Source: JAQTNP01 sp964616145
GTDB lineage: Bacteria > Patescibacteriota > Minisyncoccia > Minisyncoccales > PEYH01
Assembly (NCBI GenBank): GCA_964616145.1
Contig: CAZTRD010000001.1
Location: forward strand, 62,001 to 126,000
Reading direction: 5' to 3'
DNA: 64,000 bases
Shown: positions 42,726-51,385 of the stretch, piece by piece
Numbering within the stretch: the first letter of the stretch is position 1
Layout: every line of letters begins with the position of its first letter
The notes under the pieces: generated by a model
Seen by the model: the letters and a program-made list of their open reading frames with translations, nothing else
Databases searched by the model: none
What the model was told of the DNA's origin: nothing
Translations under genes and position numbers: made by a program

Positions 42726-43411
42726 TATATGGAGGATTGCAAAAATTAACATTGATAGATTTCCCGGGGAAATTAGCAGCTACAATATTTCTCAGCGGGT
42801 GCAATTTTCGTTGCCCATTCTGCTACAACCCGGATCTAGTTTTGCCAGAGAAAATTTCTTCTTTTAATGAGGAAGAGATATTTTCTTTCCTGAACAAAAG
42901 AAAAGGAATGCTTGATGGTGTTGTTATTTGCGGGGGAGAGCCAACGATACACAAAGATCTTATGCAGCTTGCCAAAAGAATCAAGGAAATGGGATTTGCT
43001 GTAAAACTAGATACAAATGGCTCTGATCCGGAGATTCTTGATAATCTGATTTCCAGGAATTTGATTGACTATATTGCCATGGATGTCAAAGCTCCAAGAG
43101 AAAAATATGAAGCCCTGGCAGGCAAAGGGATTGATTTACAAAGGATAGAGGAAAGTATAGGTATCTTAAAAGAAGAAAGAACAGATTATGAATTTAGGAC
43201 TACTGTTATTCCTCTGCTTTTAGAAAAAGAGGATATTCTTTCCATTACTCAATGGATTAAACCGGCTAAAAGGTATTTCTTGCAGCAATTCAGAGCAGAG
43301 AATAATCTGGATCCGGAATTTCAGAAATTGAATCCGTATTCCATGGAATATTTGATAGATATAAAAGAAGCAATTGCCCCGTTTTTTGATGTATGCCAAG
43401 TCAGAAAATAA
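42722..43411 (+). CDS. nrdG: Anaerobic RNR-activating radical-SAM protein
   Basis: The 229-aa protein has CNFRCPFC (C27, C31, C34), the radical-SAM [4Fe-4S] motif, and GGEPTIHKDL. It generates the glycyl radical on NrdD using SAM and a low-potential donor. At 229 aa it belongs to the longer NrdG2/pyruvate-formate-lyase-activase-like type rather than the short E. coli form. Confidence 0.93.
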   Translation: MIYGGLQKLTLIDFPGKLAATIFLSGCNFRCPFCYNPDLVLPEKISSFNEEEIFSFLNKRKGMLDGVVICGGEPTIHKDLMQLAKRIKEMGFAVKLDTNGSDPEILDNLISRNLIDYIAMDVKAPREKYEALAGKGIDLQRIEESIGILKEERTDYEFRTTVIPLLLEKEDILSITQWIKPAKRYFLQQFRAENNLDPEFQKLNPYSMEYLIDIKEAIAPFFDVCQVRK

Positions 43412-43412
43412 T

Positions 43413-44813
43413 ATGAGGCCGGAACAGATTTTTCTTTTTAGTTTAATTTCTGTATTTCTGGGAATAGTTTGCAGAATATTCATTCCCTTTCCTATTATTC
43501 TGGTAATAGGATTTTTGTTTTCTTTGGCCCATTTTTCCGTTAAAAAAGAAAAATGGATAATTCTCCTTTTCCTTTTACTTGTTTTGGGTTTTGTAAGATG
43601 TGGCATGGTTCTTCAAAAAAATATCATATATTCCAACCAAGAAGTTAAAGTTACAGGGAAAATATTAGAAGATCCGATTGTTTTAGGAACATATGGGAGG
43701 GCAAAAATTAAAACAGAATATATTGAAAACAGAAAAATCAAGAATGATATTATTGTATACTTTGATAACCCAAAAGATTATTCCAGATATGATTTGGTAG
43801 AATTCAAGGGAATCCTGGAAAAACCAAATGATTACTATCAAAAGCAGGGGATAACGGCAACGATTGAAACAGATGATTTAAAGATAATTAAATCTTCTGT
43901 TTTTTCCTTTTTTACAAAACAGAAGAACAGAATGAGAGAGATAATAGATGAGAAAATGTCTATTCCTTTCAGTTCAATTCTATCTGCAATGATTTTAGGA
44001 GATAATTATAGCTTGCCTCAGGATTTAAAAGAGAGCTTGAATAATAGCGGACTGCGTCACATTATTTCCATTTCCGGAACACATATAACAATAATCATGA
44101 ATCTTTTGATGGGTTTTCTGATATTTTCTGGGATTTCAAGAAAAAAATCAGGAATTATTACTCTTTTAATAATTTTTCTGTATATTTTCTTCATTGGGTT
44201 CTACGCTCCAGCAATCAGAGCAGCCATTATGGGGGCCAGTATAATTCTTGCTCAATTATTCGGCCGGCTTCCGGATTCTTTCAGATTTCTTTTGTTTGCC
44301 GGAGTATTAATGCTTTTGATAAACCCGTTTTTGTTTTTTGATCCTGGATTTTGGTTATCATTCACAGCTACTTGCGGAATGATATTCTTTTCCAATTATT
44401 TTACAGAAAGGATAAAGAAAATATTAAAGAATAAAGAAATCAGTCAGATATTAGGGATAACATTTGCTGCGCAAATATTTTCTTTACCTGTTTTGTTGTA
44501 TTATTTCGGCTCAACCTCCTTTTTAGCTTTTCTTTCCAATTTGTTAATCTCTCCGATAATTCCTTTTGTTATCTCTTTTGGATTTATTGCCTTAATATTG
44601 AGTTTTATATTTTTCCCCTTAGGAACAATATTTTTTGTGATAATTCAGATTCTCTTGTCGTATCTTATATTTATCTCTAATATTTTCTCCAAAATATTCT
44701 TTTTATCAATAAATTTCTTTCCAAACATATTTATCGTTTTAAGCACCTATGTGCTTTTAATGATATGGGCTAGGCATATTAAGGAGGAAGAGAAGATTTC
44801 TTTCCTCCCCTGA
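43413..44813 (+). CDS. comEC: ComEC/Rec2-family DNA uptake channel
   Basis: Starting at 43413, the 466-aa polytopic protein has a soluble OB-like DUF4131 region (VKVTGKILEDPIVLG) and the competence domain with SILSAMILGDNYSLPQDL and NNSGLRHIISISGTHITII. The C-terminal metallo-beta-lactamase domain of long ComEC proteins is absent. It would transport one DNA strand across the membrane and, with DprA, supports natural competence. An ATG at 43374 inside nrdG is less likely. Confidence 0.92.
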   Translation: MRPEQIFLFSLISVFLGIVCRIFIPFPIILVIGFLFSLAHFSVKKEKWIILLFLLLVLGFVRCGMVLQKNIIYSNQEVKVTGKILEDPIVLGTYGRAKIKTEYIENRKIKNDIIVYFDNPKDYSRYDLVEFKGILEKPNDYYQKQGITATIETDDLKIIKSSVFSFFTKQKNRMREIIDEKMSIPFSSILSAMILGDNYSLPQDLKESLNNSGLRHIISISGTHITIIMNLLMGFLIFSGISRKKSGIITLLIIFLYIFFIGFYAPAIRAAIMGASIILAQLFGRLPDSFRFLLFAGVLMLLINPFLFFDPGFWLSFTATCGMIFFSNYFTERIKKILKNKEISQILGITFAAQIFSLPVLLYYFGSTSFLAFLSNLLISPIIPFVISFGFIALILSFIFFPLGTIFFVIIQILLSYLIFISNIFSKIFFLSINFFPNIFIVLSTYVLLMIWARHIKEEEKISFLP

Positions 44814-44815
44814 GA

Positions 44816-44844
44816 TTGACGAATACAATATAGTATGCTATGGT
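44816..44844 (+). promoter_or_regulatory. Promoter of the ribbon-helix-helix cassette
   Basis: TTGACG, 17-nt spacer, TATGGT; located directly after comEC. Confidence 0.55.
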
Positions 44845-44875
44845 ATGGATACATGGGGGAGAGGAGGATGGTATC

Positions 44876-45079
44876 ATGCCCAGAGGACAAGGAAACAAAT
44901 CCAAGCCGGGCCCCAAGAAGCCGCCCGACAAGCTATTGATCTACATCCCGCAGTCGAAGGTTGCGCGGCAACCTGTCGAGCGGCTGATGAAGATCGGCGC
45001 GAAAAAGGATCGGTCCGTCAGCTACCTCGTCGTCGAGGCCATTCTGCAGTACCTCGACCGTGAGGAGAACAAGTCGTAG
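44876..45079 (+). CDS. Small ribbon-helix-helix-like DNA-binding protein, GC-rich
   Basis: The 67-aa protein begins with a basic, Pro/Lys-rich tail (MPRGQGNKSKPGPKKPPDK), then a beta strand LLIYIPQ and helices with VERLMKIGAKKDRSVSYLVVEAI, the length and pattern of CopG/Arc-type regulators. The SD GGAGG (44863-44867) is 8 nt before ATG. Codon use is strongly GC-rich (ATC, CTC, GTC, CCG), unlike the flanking comEC and dgk genes. It may control its own unit; the target is unknown. Confidence 0.72.
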   Translation: MPRGQGNKSKPGPKKPPDKLLIYIPQSKVARQPVERLMKIGAKKDRSVSYLVVEAILQYLDREENKS

Positions 45080-45111
45080 CTCGTGAGAGCTACAAGAAAG
45101 GAGGTGGTCTC

Positions 45112-45132
45112 ATGAAGACGGGGCCGCCGTAA
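45112..45132 (+). CDS. Possible six-codon leader ORF with strong SD
   Basis: AAAGGAGGTGG precedes ATG AAG ACG GGG CCG CCG TAA (MKTGPP). It follows a perfect hairpin GTAGCTC-GTGA-GAGCTAC (45077-45094) and is followed by GGAGAG/CTCTCC (45146-45163) and a terminator. Ending in Gly-Pro-Pro-stop is a ribosome-stalling type context, which suggests a regulatory peptide or an SD-displaying RNA, not a conventional protein. Confidence 0.35.
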   Translation: MKTGPP

Positions 45133-45163
45133 CAAGCTGTACATTGGAGAGATCAGGCTCTCC

Positions 45164-45208
45164 GGGGGACCGGTGCCCGCATGCACTTCAGGTCCCCCTC
45201 ATCTTTTT
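45164..45208 (+). terminator. Terminator of the ribbon-helix-helix cassette
   Basis: GGGGGACC (45164-45171) pairs with GGTCCCCC (45191-45198), followed by a six-T run. Confidence 0.85.
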
Positions 45209-45253
45209 TAAATCAAGAAACTCTGATAGAATTCAATATATTAAACAATAACA

Positions 45254-45631
45254 ATGGAATCATTGTTTTCTTTTTCTAAATTAAGGCAAAGTATTAGAAT
45301 TGCCCTTTTTGGGATCAAAAAGGCCTTTAAAAAAGAGCAGACATTTAGATTTGAAGCAATATATGGAATAGTTACCATTATTCTTGCTTTTATCTTTTCT
45401 TTGAATGCAATAGAATTTTCTATTGTCATGGCTTGTATAGGAATGACTTTGGGTTTCGAATTATTGAATTCCCAGGTTGAAAAGGTTGTAGATGTAGTAA
45501 AACCGGAATTTAGTTCTCAAATTAGGACAATAAAAGATTTATCCGCTGGGGCGGTTTTAATAGTTGTGGTTGCTTCAATATTTGTCGGGATTTTAATATT
45601 TCTTCCGCACTTCCTAGATTTCTTAAAGTAA
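45254..45631 (+). CDS. dgkA: Diacylglycerol/undecaprenol kinase family
   Basis: This 125-aa, three-helix membrane protein has FRFEAIYGI and GFELLNSQVEKVVDVVKPE, the active-site pattern of DgkA (E-x3-N-(S/T)-x2-E-x2-VD). In Gram-positive-type cells the substrate is undecaprenol, feeding the lipid carrier pool for the wall; this is inferred here. Confidence 0.9.
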   Translation: MESLFSFSKLRQSIRIALFGIKKAFKKEQTFRFEAIYGIVTIILAFIFSLNAIEFSIVMACIGMTLGFELLNSQVEKVVDVVKPEFSSQIRTIKDLSAGAVLIVVVASIFVGILIFLPHFLDFLK

Positions 45632-45661
45632 TTATGATAATATCATTGCTAACCATATATT

Positions 45662-46225
45662 ATGCAAGATCAAGATGATAGACAATTGATAATCAGCTAT
45701 CTTCAAGGAAATGAACAATCCTTGGAGATTCTAATTGCAAAATATCTAAAGATTATCTATGGATTTATATATGGGTATGTAAACGATCAGGCCATAGCCC
45801 AAGATATTACCCAAGAAACATTTATCAAGGTTTGGAAAAATATTCAGAAATTTGATAAAGAAAAAAAATTCAAGTCCTGGATTTTTGCCATTGCTAAAAA
45901 TACAGCCCTAGATTATCTTAAAAGGAAAAATGCTATTCCATTTTCCGTTTTTGAAAACGAAGAAGGAAAAAATGCTTTTCTGGAGAGTTTGGCAGACAAT
46001 TCCTTGCTACAGAACAAAATGGCTGAACGACTTGATACTAAAGATGTTATCGCTTTAGCAATGAAGAGATTGTCTTTTAAATACCGCAGAGTTCTATCCC
46101 TATACTACAATAAACATTTTAACTTCAGAGAAATATCTGAAATACTAGGCGAGTCGTTAAATACGATTAAAAGCCGTCATAGAAGAGGATTAGTAATGTT
46201 AAAAGATATCATCTCAGAACAATAA
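45662..46225 (+). CDS. ECF-type RNA polymerase sigma factor
   Basis: The 187-aa protein has sigma region 2 (DQAIAQDITQETFIKVWKNIQKFD ... FKSWIFAIAKNTALDYLKRK; shown as two separate blocks) and region 4 (LSFKYRRVLSLYY, REISEILGESLNTIKSRHRRG), without region 3, as in extracytoplasmic-function sigma factors. The next genes encode a membrane protein and an export system, so a stress-responsive envelope regulon is plausible. No typical zinc-finger anti-sigma gene is present. Confidence 0.93.
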   Translation: MQDQDDRQLIISYLQGNEQSLEILIAKYLKIIYGFIYGYVNDQAIAQDITQETFIKVWKNIQKFDKEKKFKSWIFAIAKNTALDYLKRKNAIPFSVFENEEGKNAFLESLADNSLLQNKMAERLDTKDVIALAMKRLSFKYRRVLSLYYNKHFNFREISEILGESLNTIKSRHRRGLVMLKDIISEQ

Positions 46226-46236
46226 TGCACCAAAAA

Positions 46237-46270
46237 ATAGGTCTTAATCGTAATGATTATATAGACCTAT
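46237..46270 (+). promoter_or_regulatory. Inverted repeat overlapping a start codon
   Basis: ATAGGTCT (46237-46244) and AGACCTAT (46263-46270) are perfect inverted repeats 18 nt apart. The right arm includes the first two bases of the ATG at 46269. In RNA it would sequester the start; in DNA it could be an operator. Confidence 0.5.
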
Positions 46271-46706
46271 GGAAAAAACTGGTGCAAATAAATCTGTTCA
46301 GAATCAATCAACAGAACCACCCGTTGGTCTTTTTGATAGGATAATCATAGCTATCAAAAAGGAACAAGAATCCGAGCATACAAAAAAGACCCTTATTATT
46401 TTTTTGGCCCTTTTGGTTATTTCTTGTTTTGCTGCGCCATTTTCTTCATTGATGTTTTTCAACCAAGTAAAGAATTCAGGAATAGTGAGTTTTCTTTCTA
46501 TGATCCCGACAGATTTTTTCTTGGTTCTATCTTCTTGGAGAGAGTTCGGATCAGCCCTATTAGAATCTGTTCCGATTGTCGGAATAGCCATATTTACATT
46601 GAATATTATTTTAACGCTTTTCGCGATAAGACTGTTTTTGCACAAAAAACAATTCCTTTTGAAATATTTGATACATAGCTTGATCAATAAAAAATTAATA
46701 GTATAA
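46269..46706 (+). CDS. Uncharacterised membrane protein, possible anti-sigma partner
   Basis: The 145-aa protein has a roughly 40-residue cytosolic N-terminus and hydrophobic segments at about 43-66, 76-90 and 103-126. A position directly after the sigma gene and a cytosolic domain followed by membrane helices are features of anti-sigma factors, but no anti-sigma motif is seen, so this is a positional guess. The start codon lies in an inverted repeat. Confidence 0.6.
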   Translation: MEKTGANKSVQNQSTEPPVGLFDRIIIAIKKEQESEHTKKTLIIFLALLVISCFAAPFSSLMFFNQVKNSGIVSFLSMIPTDFFLVLSSWREFGSALLESVPIVGIAIFTLNIILTLFAIRLFLHKKQFLLKYLIHSLINKKLIV

Positions 46707-46710
46707 AAAT

Positions 46711-47226
46711 ATGGAAGAAGAAACAAAAAAGGAAATGACAACCATCAAAATTAAAATCGATACTTTGAAATGGATTATCATCGGGCTTTTGATTTTCGTA
46801 ATAATTCTTTTGATCCTCGGGGTTGGGATAAAGATTGGTTCGGAAAAAGCTAAATTTTCCTGCCGTTGGGCAGAAAACTACCAAATTAATTTTGGAGGTC
46901 CCAAAACAGGATTTATCGGTAATTGGAGAGGATTGCCAGGAGATACTTTTATCGAAGGGCACGGGTCTGTTGGAGAAATCATCAAGATTAACGGAAATGA
47001 TTTTGTCATCAAAGACAGGGGCAATACTGAAAAAGTAATCTTGATAAAAGAAGATACAACCATTAATCGTTTAAGAGAAACAATTAAATTAAGCGATTTA
47101 AAGGTGGGAGAATTCGTAACAGTAATCGGAAACCCCAATGATTCAGGCCAGATTGAAGCAAAACTGATCAGAGCTATCTCTGTCCCAGAAGTTCTTCCAT
47201 TAAAAAATATTAGGCAAAACATATGA
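46711..47226 (+). CDS. Membrane-anchored DUF5666-like protein
   Basis: The 171-aa protein has one transmembrane helix (about 20-45) and an exported beta domain containing GSVGEIIKINGNDFVIKDR ... LSDLKVGEFVTVIGNPNDSGQIEAKLIR, the DUF5666 OB-like pattern (role unknown). A second such protein ends this operon at 50854. It overlaps the adaptor gene by 4 nt. Confidence 0.75.
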   Translation: MEEETKKEMTTIKIKIDTLKWIIIGLLIFVIILLILGVGIKIGSEKAKFSCRWAENYQINFGGPKTGFIGNWRGLPGDTFIEGHGSVGEIIKINGNDFVIKDRGNTEKVILIKEDTTINRLRETIKLSDLKVGEFVTVIGNPNDSGQIEAKLIRAISVPEVLPLKNIRQNI

Positions 47227-48902
47227 TTAAAAATATATTCAAGAAAATTATCAAGCATAAGCTTATCGCAGGAACAATAATAGTTGCAATCGGATTAATA
47301 GTGTTTTGGGGAGTTAAGGTTTTATCCGGAAAAGCTGTTACTACCAGCTACATCACGGCGACAGTTGAAAAGGGGACTGTTATCTCTTCTGTATCTGGGA
47401 CCGGCCAGGTTGAATCTTTAAATCAGACAGATATTAAATCAGAAGTTTCTGGAGAGATAATTTACCTTGGAATTTCCAATGGGCAATCGGTTGGAAAAGG
47501 TGCATTGGTAGTAAAGGTTGACGATAGTGATGCTCGAGATACCATTGAAGCTGCTCAAGATATCCTAGAAGAAGAACTTTTTACTCTTGAAAAGATGGAG
47601 GGCCTGACTACTAGTAGCGGTTCATTGAGGGGGGACAAAGAAAAAGCCATGAACAATCTAGATAAAGCATATGAAGACGGATTCAATACGGTATCAAATG
47701 CTTTTCTTCAGTTACCAGCGATCATTACTGGTTTGTATGATATTATCTATTCCAAAACATTCAGCGTCTATCAAGATAATGTTGATTACTATGGAGATAT
47801 AGTCGAATCATATGGAGCTCAATATGATGTCTACAGAACAGATGCTTTCAATGAATATAAAGAGGCCAAGGCATTATATGATATAAACTTCCAGGACTAT
47901 AAAGCTGTTAGCAGATCCTCGGATGATGAAGACATAGAAGCATTGATAGAGGAAACATATGAAACGGCCAGAGATATTTCAGATGCCATTAAAAACACCA
48001 TTAATTTAATAACTATTTATCAGGAAAAATTAAAGGAAAATGGATTAACCCCTGTTTCTGGCTCTACTACTCATTTATCAAGTCTGAATACTTATACCAG
48101 TAATGCTAATAACCATGTTTCCAGTTTACTGTCTTCAAAAAATAGCATCCAATCATACAAAGAAGCAGTGATTGAAGTAGATTTTGATTTAGAAGACCAG
48201 AAAGAAAAAGTGGAAGAAGCAAGACAAGATCTATCTGATGCACAAGATGACTTGTCTGAGTATAATATTTACGCCCCATTTTCTGGAACTATTTCCAGTA
48301 TATCAGCAGAAAAAGGAGATTCTATTAATTCAGGATCAACTATGGCTACGATCATTACTCATAACAAAGTAGCGGCCATTTCTTTAAATGAAGTAGACGC
48401 TGCTGATGTTAAAGTTGGCCAAAAAGCTGTCCTTACTTTTGATGCCATAGATGATTTAAGTATTACTGGTCAGGTGTTAGAAATTGATTCTGTAGGAACA
48501 GTTTCTCAAGGAGTTGTCAGCTATAGCGCCACTATTAGTTTTGATACCGATAACGAGAGCGTAAAGCCGGGCATGACAGTATCGGCAACGATCATTCTGG
48601 AAGTTAAGCAGAATGTACTATTAGTATCCAACTCAGCTATTAAAAGTAACGACGATATCTCATATGTGGAAATTATGGATGCTAGCTCTACTACTTTTAA
48701 ACAACAGCAGGTGGAAATCGGATTATCTGATGATGATAATACGGAAATTGTGAGCGGTTTAAATGAGGGAGATATTGTTATTACAAAAACAACTAGTTCA
48801 AGCAAAACGAACAGCAACTCTTCGTCAGGGAATACCATTTTTTCCAACGGAGAAGGGCCTAGTGGAGTAATGCCAGGAGGAGCAACCATGATAATACGAT
48901 AA
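47223..48902 (+). CDS. MacA/HlyD-type export adaptor (membrane fusion protein)
   Basis: The 559-aa protein has an N-terminal membrane anchor (residues 14-33), a lipoyl half-motif (GQVESLNQTDIKSEVSGEIIYL), a long coiled coil (about residues 100-350), the second lipoyl half (NIYAPFSGTISSISAEKGD) and a beta-barrel domain (VGQKAVLTFD, KPGMTVSATIIL). It would link the MacB-like ABC transporter to the cell surface. The organism probably has no outer membrane, so it may act with the cell wall or S-layer. The C-terminus is Ser/Gly-rich. Confidence 0.9.
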   Translation: MIKNIFKKIIKHKLIAGTIIVAIGLIVFWGVKVLSGKAVTTSYITATVEKGTVISSVSGTGQVESLNQTDIKSEVSGEIIYLGISNGQSVGKGALVVKVDDSDARDTIEAAQDILEEELFTLEKMEGLTTSSGSLRGDKEKAMNNLDKAYEDGFNTVSNAFLQLPAIITGLYDIIYSKTFSVYQDNVDYYGDIVESYGAQYDVYRTDAFNEYKEAKALYDINFQDYKAVSRSSDDEDIEALIEETYETARDISDAIKNTINLITIYQEKLKENGLTPVSGSTTHLSSLNTYTSNANNHVSSLLSSKNSIQSYKEAVIEVDFDLEDQKEKVEEARQDLSDAQDDLSEYNIYAPFSGTISSISAEKGDSINSGSTMATIITHNKVAAISLNEVDAADVKVGQKAVLTFDAIDDLSITGQVLEIDSVGTVSQGVVSYSATISFDTDNESVKPGMTVSATIILEVKQNVLLVSNSAIKSNDDISYVEIMDASSTTFKQQQVEIGLSDDDNTEIVSGLNEGDIVITKTTSSSKTNSNSSSGNTIFSNGEGPSGVMPGGATMIIR

Positions 48903-48907
48903 ATACT

Positions 48908-49618
48908 ATGATTGAATGTAGGGATATAACAAAAATATATGGAAATGGAGAGATGAAAACAATAGCTCTTAGGGGCGTTTCTTTTAAGATAAATGATGGA
49001 GATTTCGTAGCAATCATGGGTCCATCCGGATCTGGCAAATCAACCCTGATGCATATTTTGGGAGCTCTTGATAGCCCAACCAAAGGAAAATATTACATTG
49101 ATGATAAAGATGTTTCAGAATTATCTGATGATGAATTAGCAGATATAAGGAGAAACAAAATTGGTTTTGTTTTCCAATCGTTTAATCTTTTGCCAAGAAC
49201 CACCGTGTTAAGAAATGTTATTCTTCCATTAATGTATGCGGGCATTTCTCAGGAGAAAAGAGAACAACAAGCCAAAGCCTCTCTTAAAAACGCCGGATTA
49301 GAAGAAGAACATTTTTCTCATCTTTCCAATCAACTGTCAGGAGGACAGATGCAAAGAGTGGCGATAGCCAGGGCTCTAGTGAACAGCCCATCATTGATTT
49401 TAGCAGATGAGCCGACAGGGAATCTTGATACTAAGACAGGAGAAATAGTATTAGACACATTTCAGTTATTAAATAGAGAGAAAAAATGCACTATAGTTTT
49501 AATTACTCATGAAAGATATGTTGCAGAGCATGCTGACAGAATCATTACCATTCGCGACGGGTCTATTATTTCAGACGAAAGGGTTCCGCAAAAAAGAGTT
49601 ATCAATGATAAAACATGA
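48908..49618 (+). CDS. MacB/LolD-type ABC transporter ATPase
   Basis: The 236-aa ATPase has Walker [10 protein letters not shown], the Q-loop [11 protein letters not shown], signature [15 protein letters not shown], Walker [14 protein letters not shown] and an H-loop. These features fit the LolD/MacB/FtsE subfamily of mechanotransmission ABC systems. It is followed by its permease with a 4-nt overlap. Confidence 0.94.
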   Translation: MIECRDITKIYGNGEMKTIALRGVSFKINDGDFVAIMGPSGSGKSTLMHILGALDSPTKGKYYIDDKDVSELSDDELADIRRNKIGFVFQSFNLLPRTTVLRNVILPLMYAGISQEKREQQAKASLKNAGLEEEHFSHLSNQLSGGQMQRVAIARALVNSPSLILADEPTGNLDTKTGEIVLDTFQLLNREKKCTIVLITHERYVAEHADRIITIRDGSIISDERVPQKRVINDKT

Positions 49619-50838
49619 AAATATATGATTTAATACAAGAAACCTGTTCAGCTCTCTTGAGAAATAAGGCCAGATCAGGATTAACGATTCTTGGCATTGT
49701 GATTGGGATTGGTTCAGTTATTGCCATGATATCTATAGGCCAAGGAGCTCAAAGTTCAATTCAATCAAATATTGAATCAATGGGATCTAATTTGCTTTTG
49801 GTGTACCCTGGAACTCAAAGATCCCTAGGGACACAAGTCAGATCAAGCTTTGGCTCTGCTAAATCACTCACGATGGAAGATGTAGAAGCTATTGCTCAAC
49901 AAACTAACTATATTTCATATGTTGCACCTGACCAATCAGGGAGATACCAGGTAACGGCTAAGGGAACAAATACCAACACACAGGTTATGGGAGTAACATT
50001 CGCCTATTCAACCGTTAGAAATGTGGAAGTGGCTGAAGGCGATTTCATTTCTGATCAAAATGTAAACAACATATCTAAAGTTGCTGTTTTGGGGCCAAGC
50101 GTTGTAGAAGATCTTTTTGGAGAAGACGCCAATGCAGTAGGACAGACAATCAGGATTAACAAAATCACATTTAAAGTTATTGGAGTGACTGAAGAAAAGG
50201 GAAGTTCTGGTATGAGCAACCAAGACGATATGATATATATTCCATTAACTACGAATCAAAAATTTCTATCTGGCAACGAATATTTAAGTACAATCAGTAT
50301 CCAAGTCTCTGATCAGAACTTAATGACTATGGCTCAAGAGGAAGTTACAAGTCTTCTTTTGGATCAACACAACATTTCCGATTCTACTTTAGCCGATTTT
50401 AGGATCATGAATCAAAGTGATTTAGTTGAGAGCGCTTCTTCCATCGCTGACACCTTAACAATACTATTGGGGTCTATTGCCGGAATTTCTTTGATTGTCG
50501 GAGGCATTGGGATAATGAACATGATGTTGACTACAGTTACAGAAAGAACCAGAGAGATTGGATTAAGGAAAGCAGTTGGGGCTAAAAGAAAAGACATCAA
50601 TCTTCAATTCTTGGCTGAAGCAACCATGCTTACTCTGATAGGGGGTATATGCGGGATAATCTTAGGTTGGGGGATAGCCGCAATTCTTACAAAACTTGAT
50701 GTTACAACAACAAAAGTCTCTATGGGATCAGTTTTTCTATCCTTTGGGGTTTCTGCGGCAATAGGGATAATATTCGGATATTATCCGGCCAGAAGAGCAT
50801 CAAGGCTTAATCCGATAGAAGCATTAAGGTACGAATAA
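49615..50838 (+). CDS. MacB/FtsX-type ABC transporter permease
   Basis: The 407-aa protein has an N-terminal helix (GLTILGIVIGIGSVIAMISIG), a large exported MacB core domain (about 45-270) and three C-terminal helices starting TILLGSIAGISLIVGGIGIMN, with TERTREIGLRKAVGAKR. Together with the ATPase and adaptor it forms a MacAB-like exporter; possible cargo includes peptides, lipids or toxins. Confidence 0.93.
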   Translation: MKIYDLIQETCSALLRNKARSGLTILGIVIGIGSVIAMISIGQGAQSSIQSNIESMGSNLLLVYPGTQRSLGTQVRSSFGSAKSLTMEDVEAIAQQTNYISYVAPDQSGRYQVTAKGTNTNTQVMGVTFAYSTVRNVEVAEGDFISDQNVNNISKVAVLGPSVVEDLFGEDANAVGQTIRINKITFKVIGVTEEKGSSGMSNQDDMIYIPLTTNQKFLSGNEYLSTISIQVSDQNLMTMAQEEVTSLLLDQHNISDSTLADFRIMNQSDLVESASSIADTLTILLGSIAGISLIVGGIGIMNMMLTTVTERTREIGLRKAVGAKRKDINLQFLAEATMLTLIGGICGIILGWGIAAILTKLDVTTTKVSMGSVFLSFGVSAAIGIIFGYYPARRASRLNPIEALRYE

Positions 50839-50853
50839 TTAAAATGTAAAAAT

Positions 50854-51267
50854 ATGAATAAAACTTTACTTATCGTTATACTTTCTGCAGCGGTTCTGAT
50901 TATTGGTGCGTTTTTTGGAGGAATGGTGTATGGCAAGAATCAGATAAGATCAAGATCCCTTGGAAATATATTTGATATAAAGCCGGGAGGATTTGGTACC
51001 AGTACAACCGAAAGGATGAATAACAGAAATGGCGCAGGGATGACAATGGGAGAAATAATTTCTAAGGATTCGGAAAGTATCACTATTAAGACTCAAGATG
51101 GAGGATCTAAGATAATACTTTTTTCTGATTTAACTCAGATAGCAAAATCTACTAGCGGGAGTATAGATGACTTGGAAATTGGGAAAACAATTGGAGTTAG
51201 CGGAACTTCCAATACTGATGGAAGTATTACGGCTAAAAATATCAGCTTACAAAATCAGATAAAATAA
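50854..51267 (+). CDS. Second DUF5666-like membrane-anchored protein
   Basis: The 137-aa protein has an N-terminal helix (5-26), a Gly/Arg/Asn-rich linker, and GEIISKDSESITIKTQDGG ... DLEIGKTIGVSGTSNTDGSITAKNI, similar in pattern to the protein at 46711. Both may be accessory surface factors of the exporter. A terminator follows. Confidence 0.72.
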   Translation: MNKTLLIVILSAAVLIIGAFFGGMVYGKNQIRSRSLGNIFDIKPGGFGTSTTERMNNRNGAGMTMGEIISKDSESITIKTQDGGSKIILFSDLTQIAKSTSGSIDDLEIGKTIGVSGTSNTDGSITAKNISLQNQIK

Positions 51268-51289
51268 AGATTGGTTGGATTGGATTAAA

Positions 51290-51315
51290 CCGCCTTTTTA
51301 TGAAGGCGGATTTTT
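51290..51315 (+). terminator. Terminator of the sigma/exporter operon
   Basis: CCGCCTT-TTTATG-AAGGCGG followed by ATTTTT. Confidence 0.87.
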
Positions 51316-51385
51316 CCACCAAGCCCTCTTCTCAAAAACTATCAAACTGGTAAAATGTCTTATTTAGAGAATTAATTTTAAAAAT

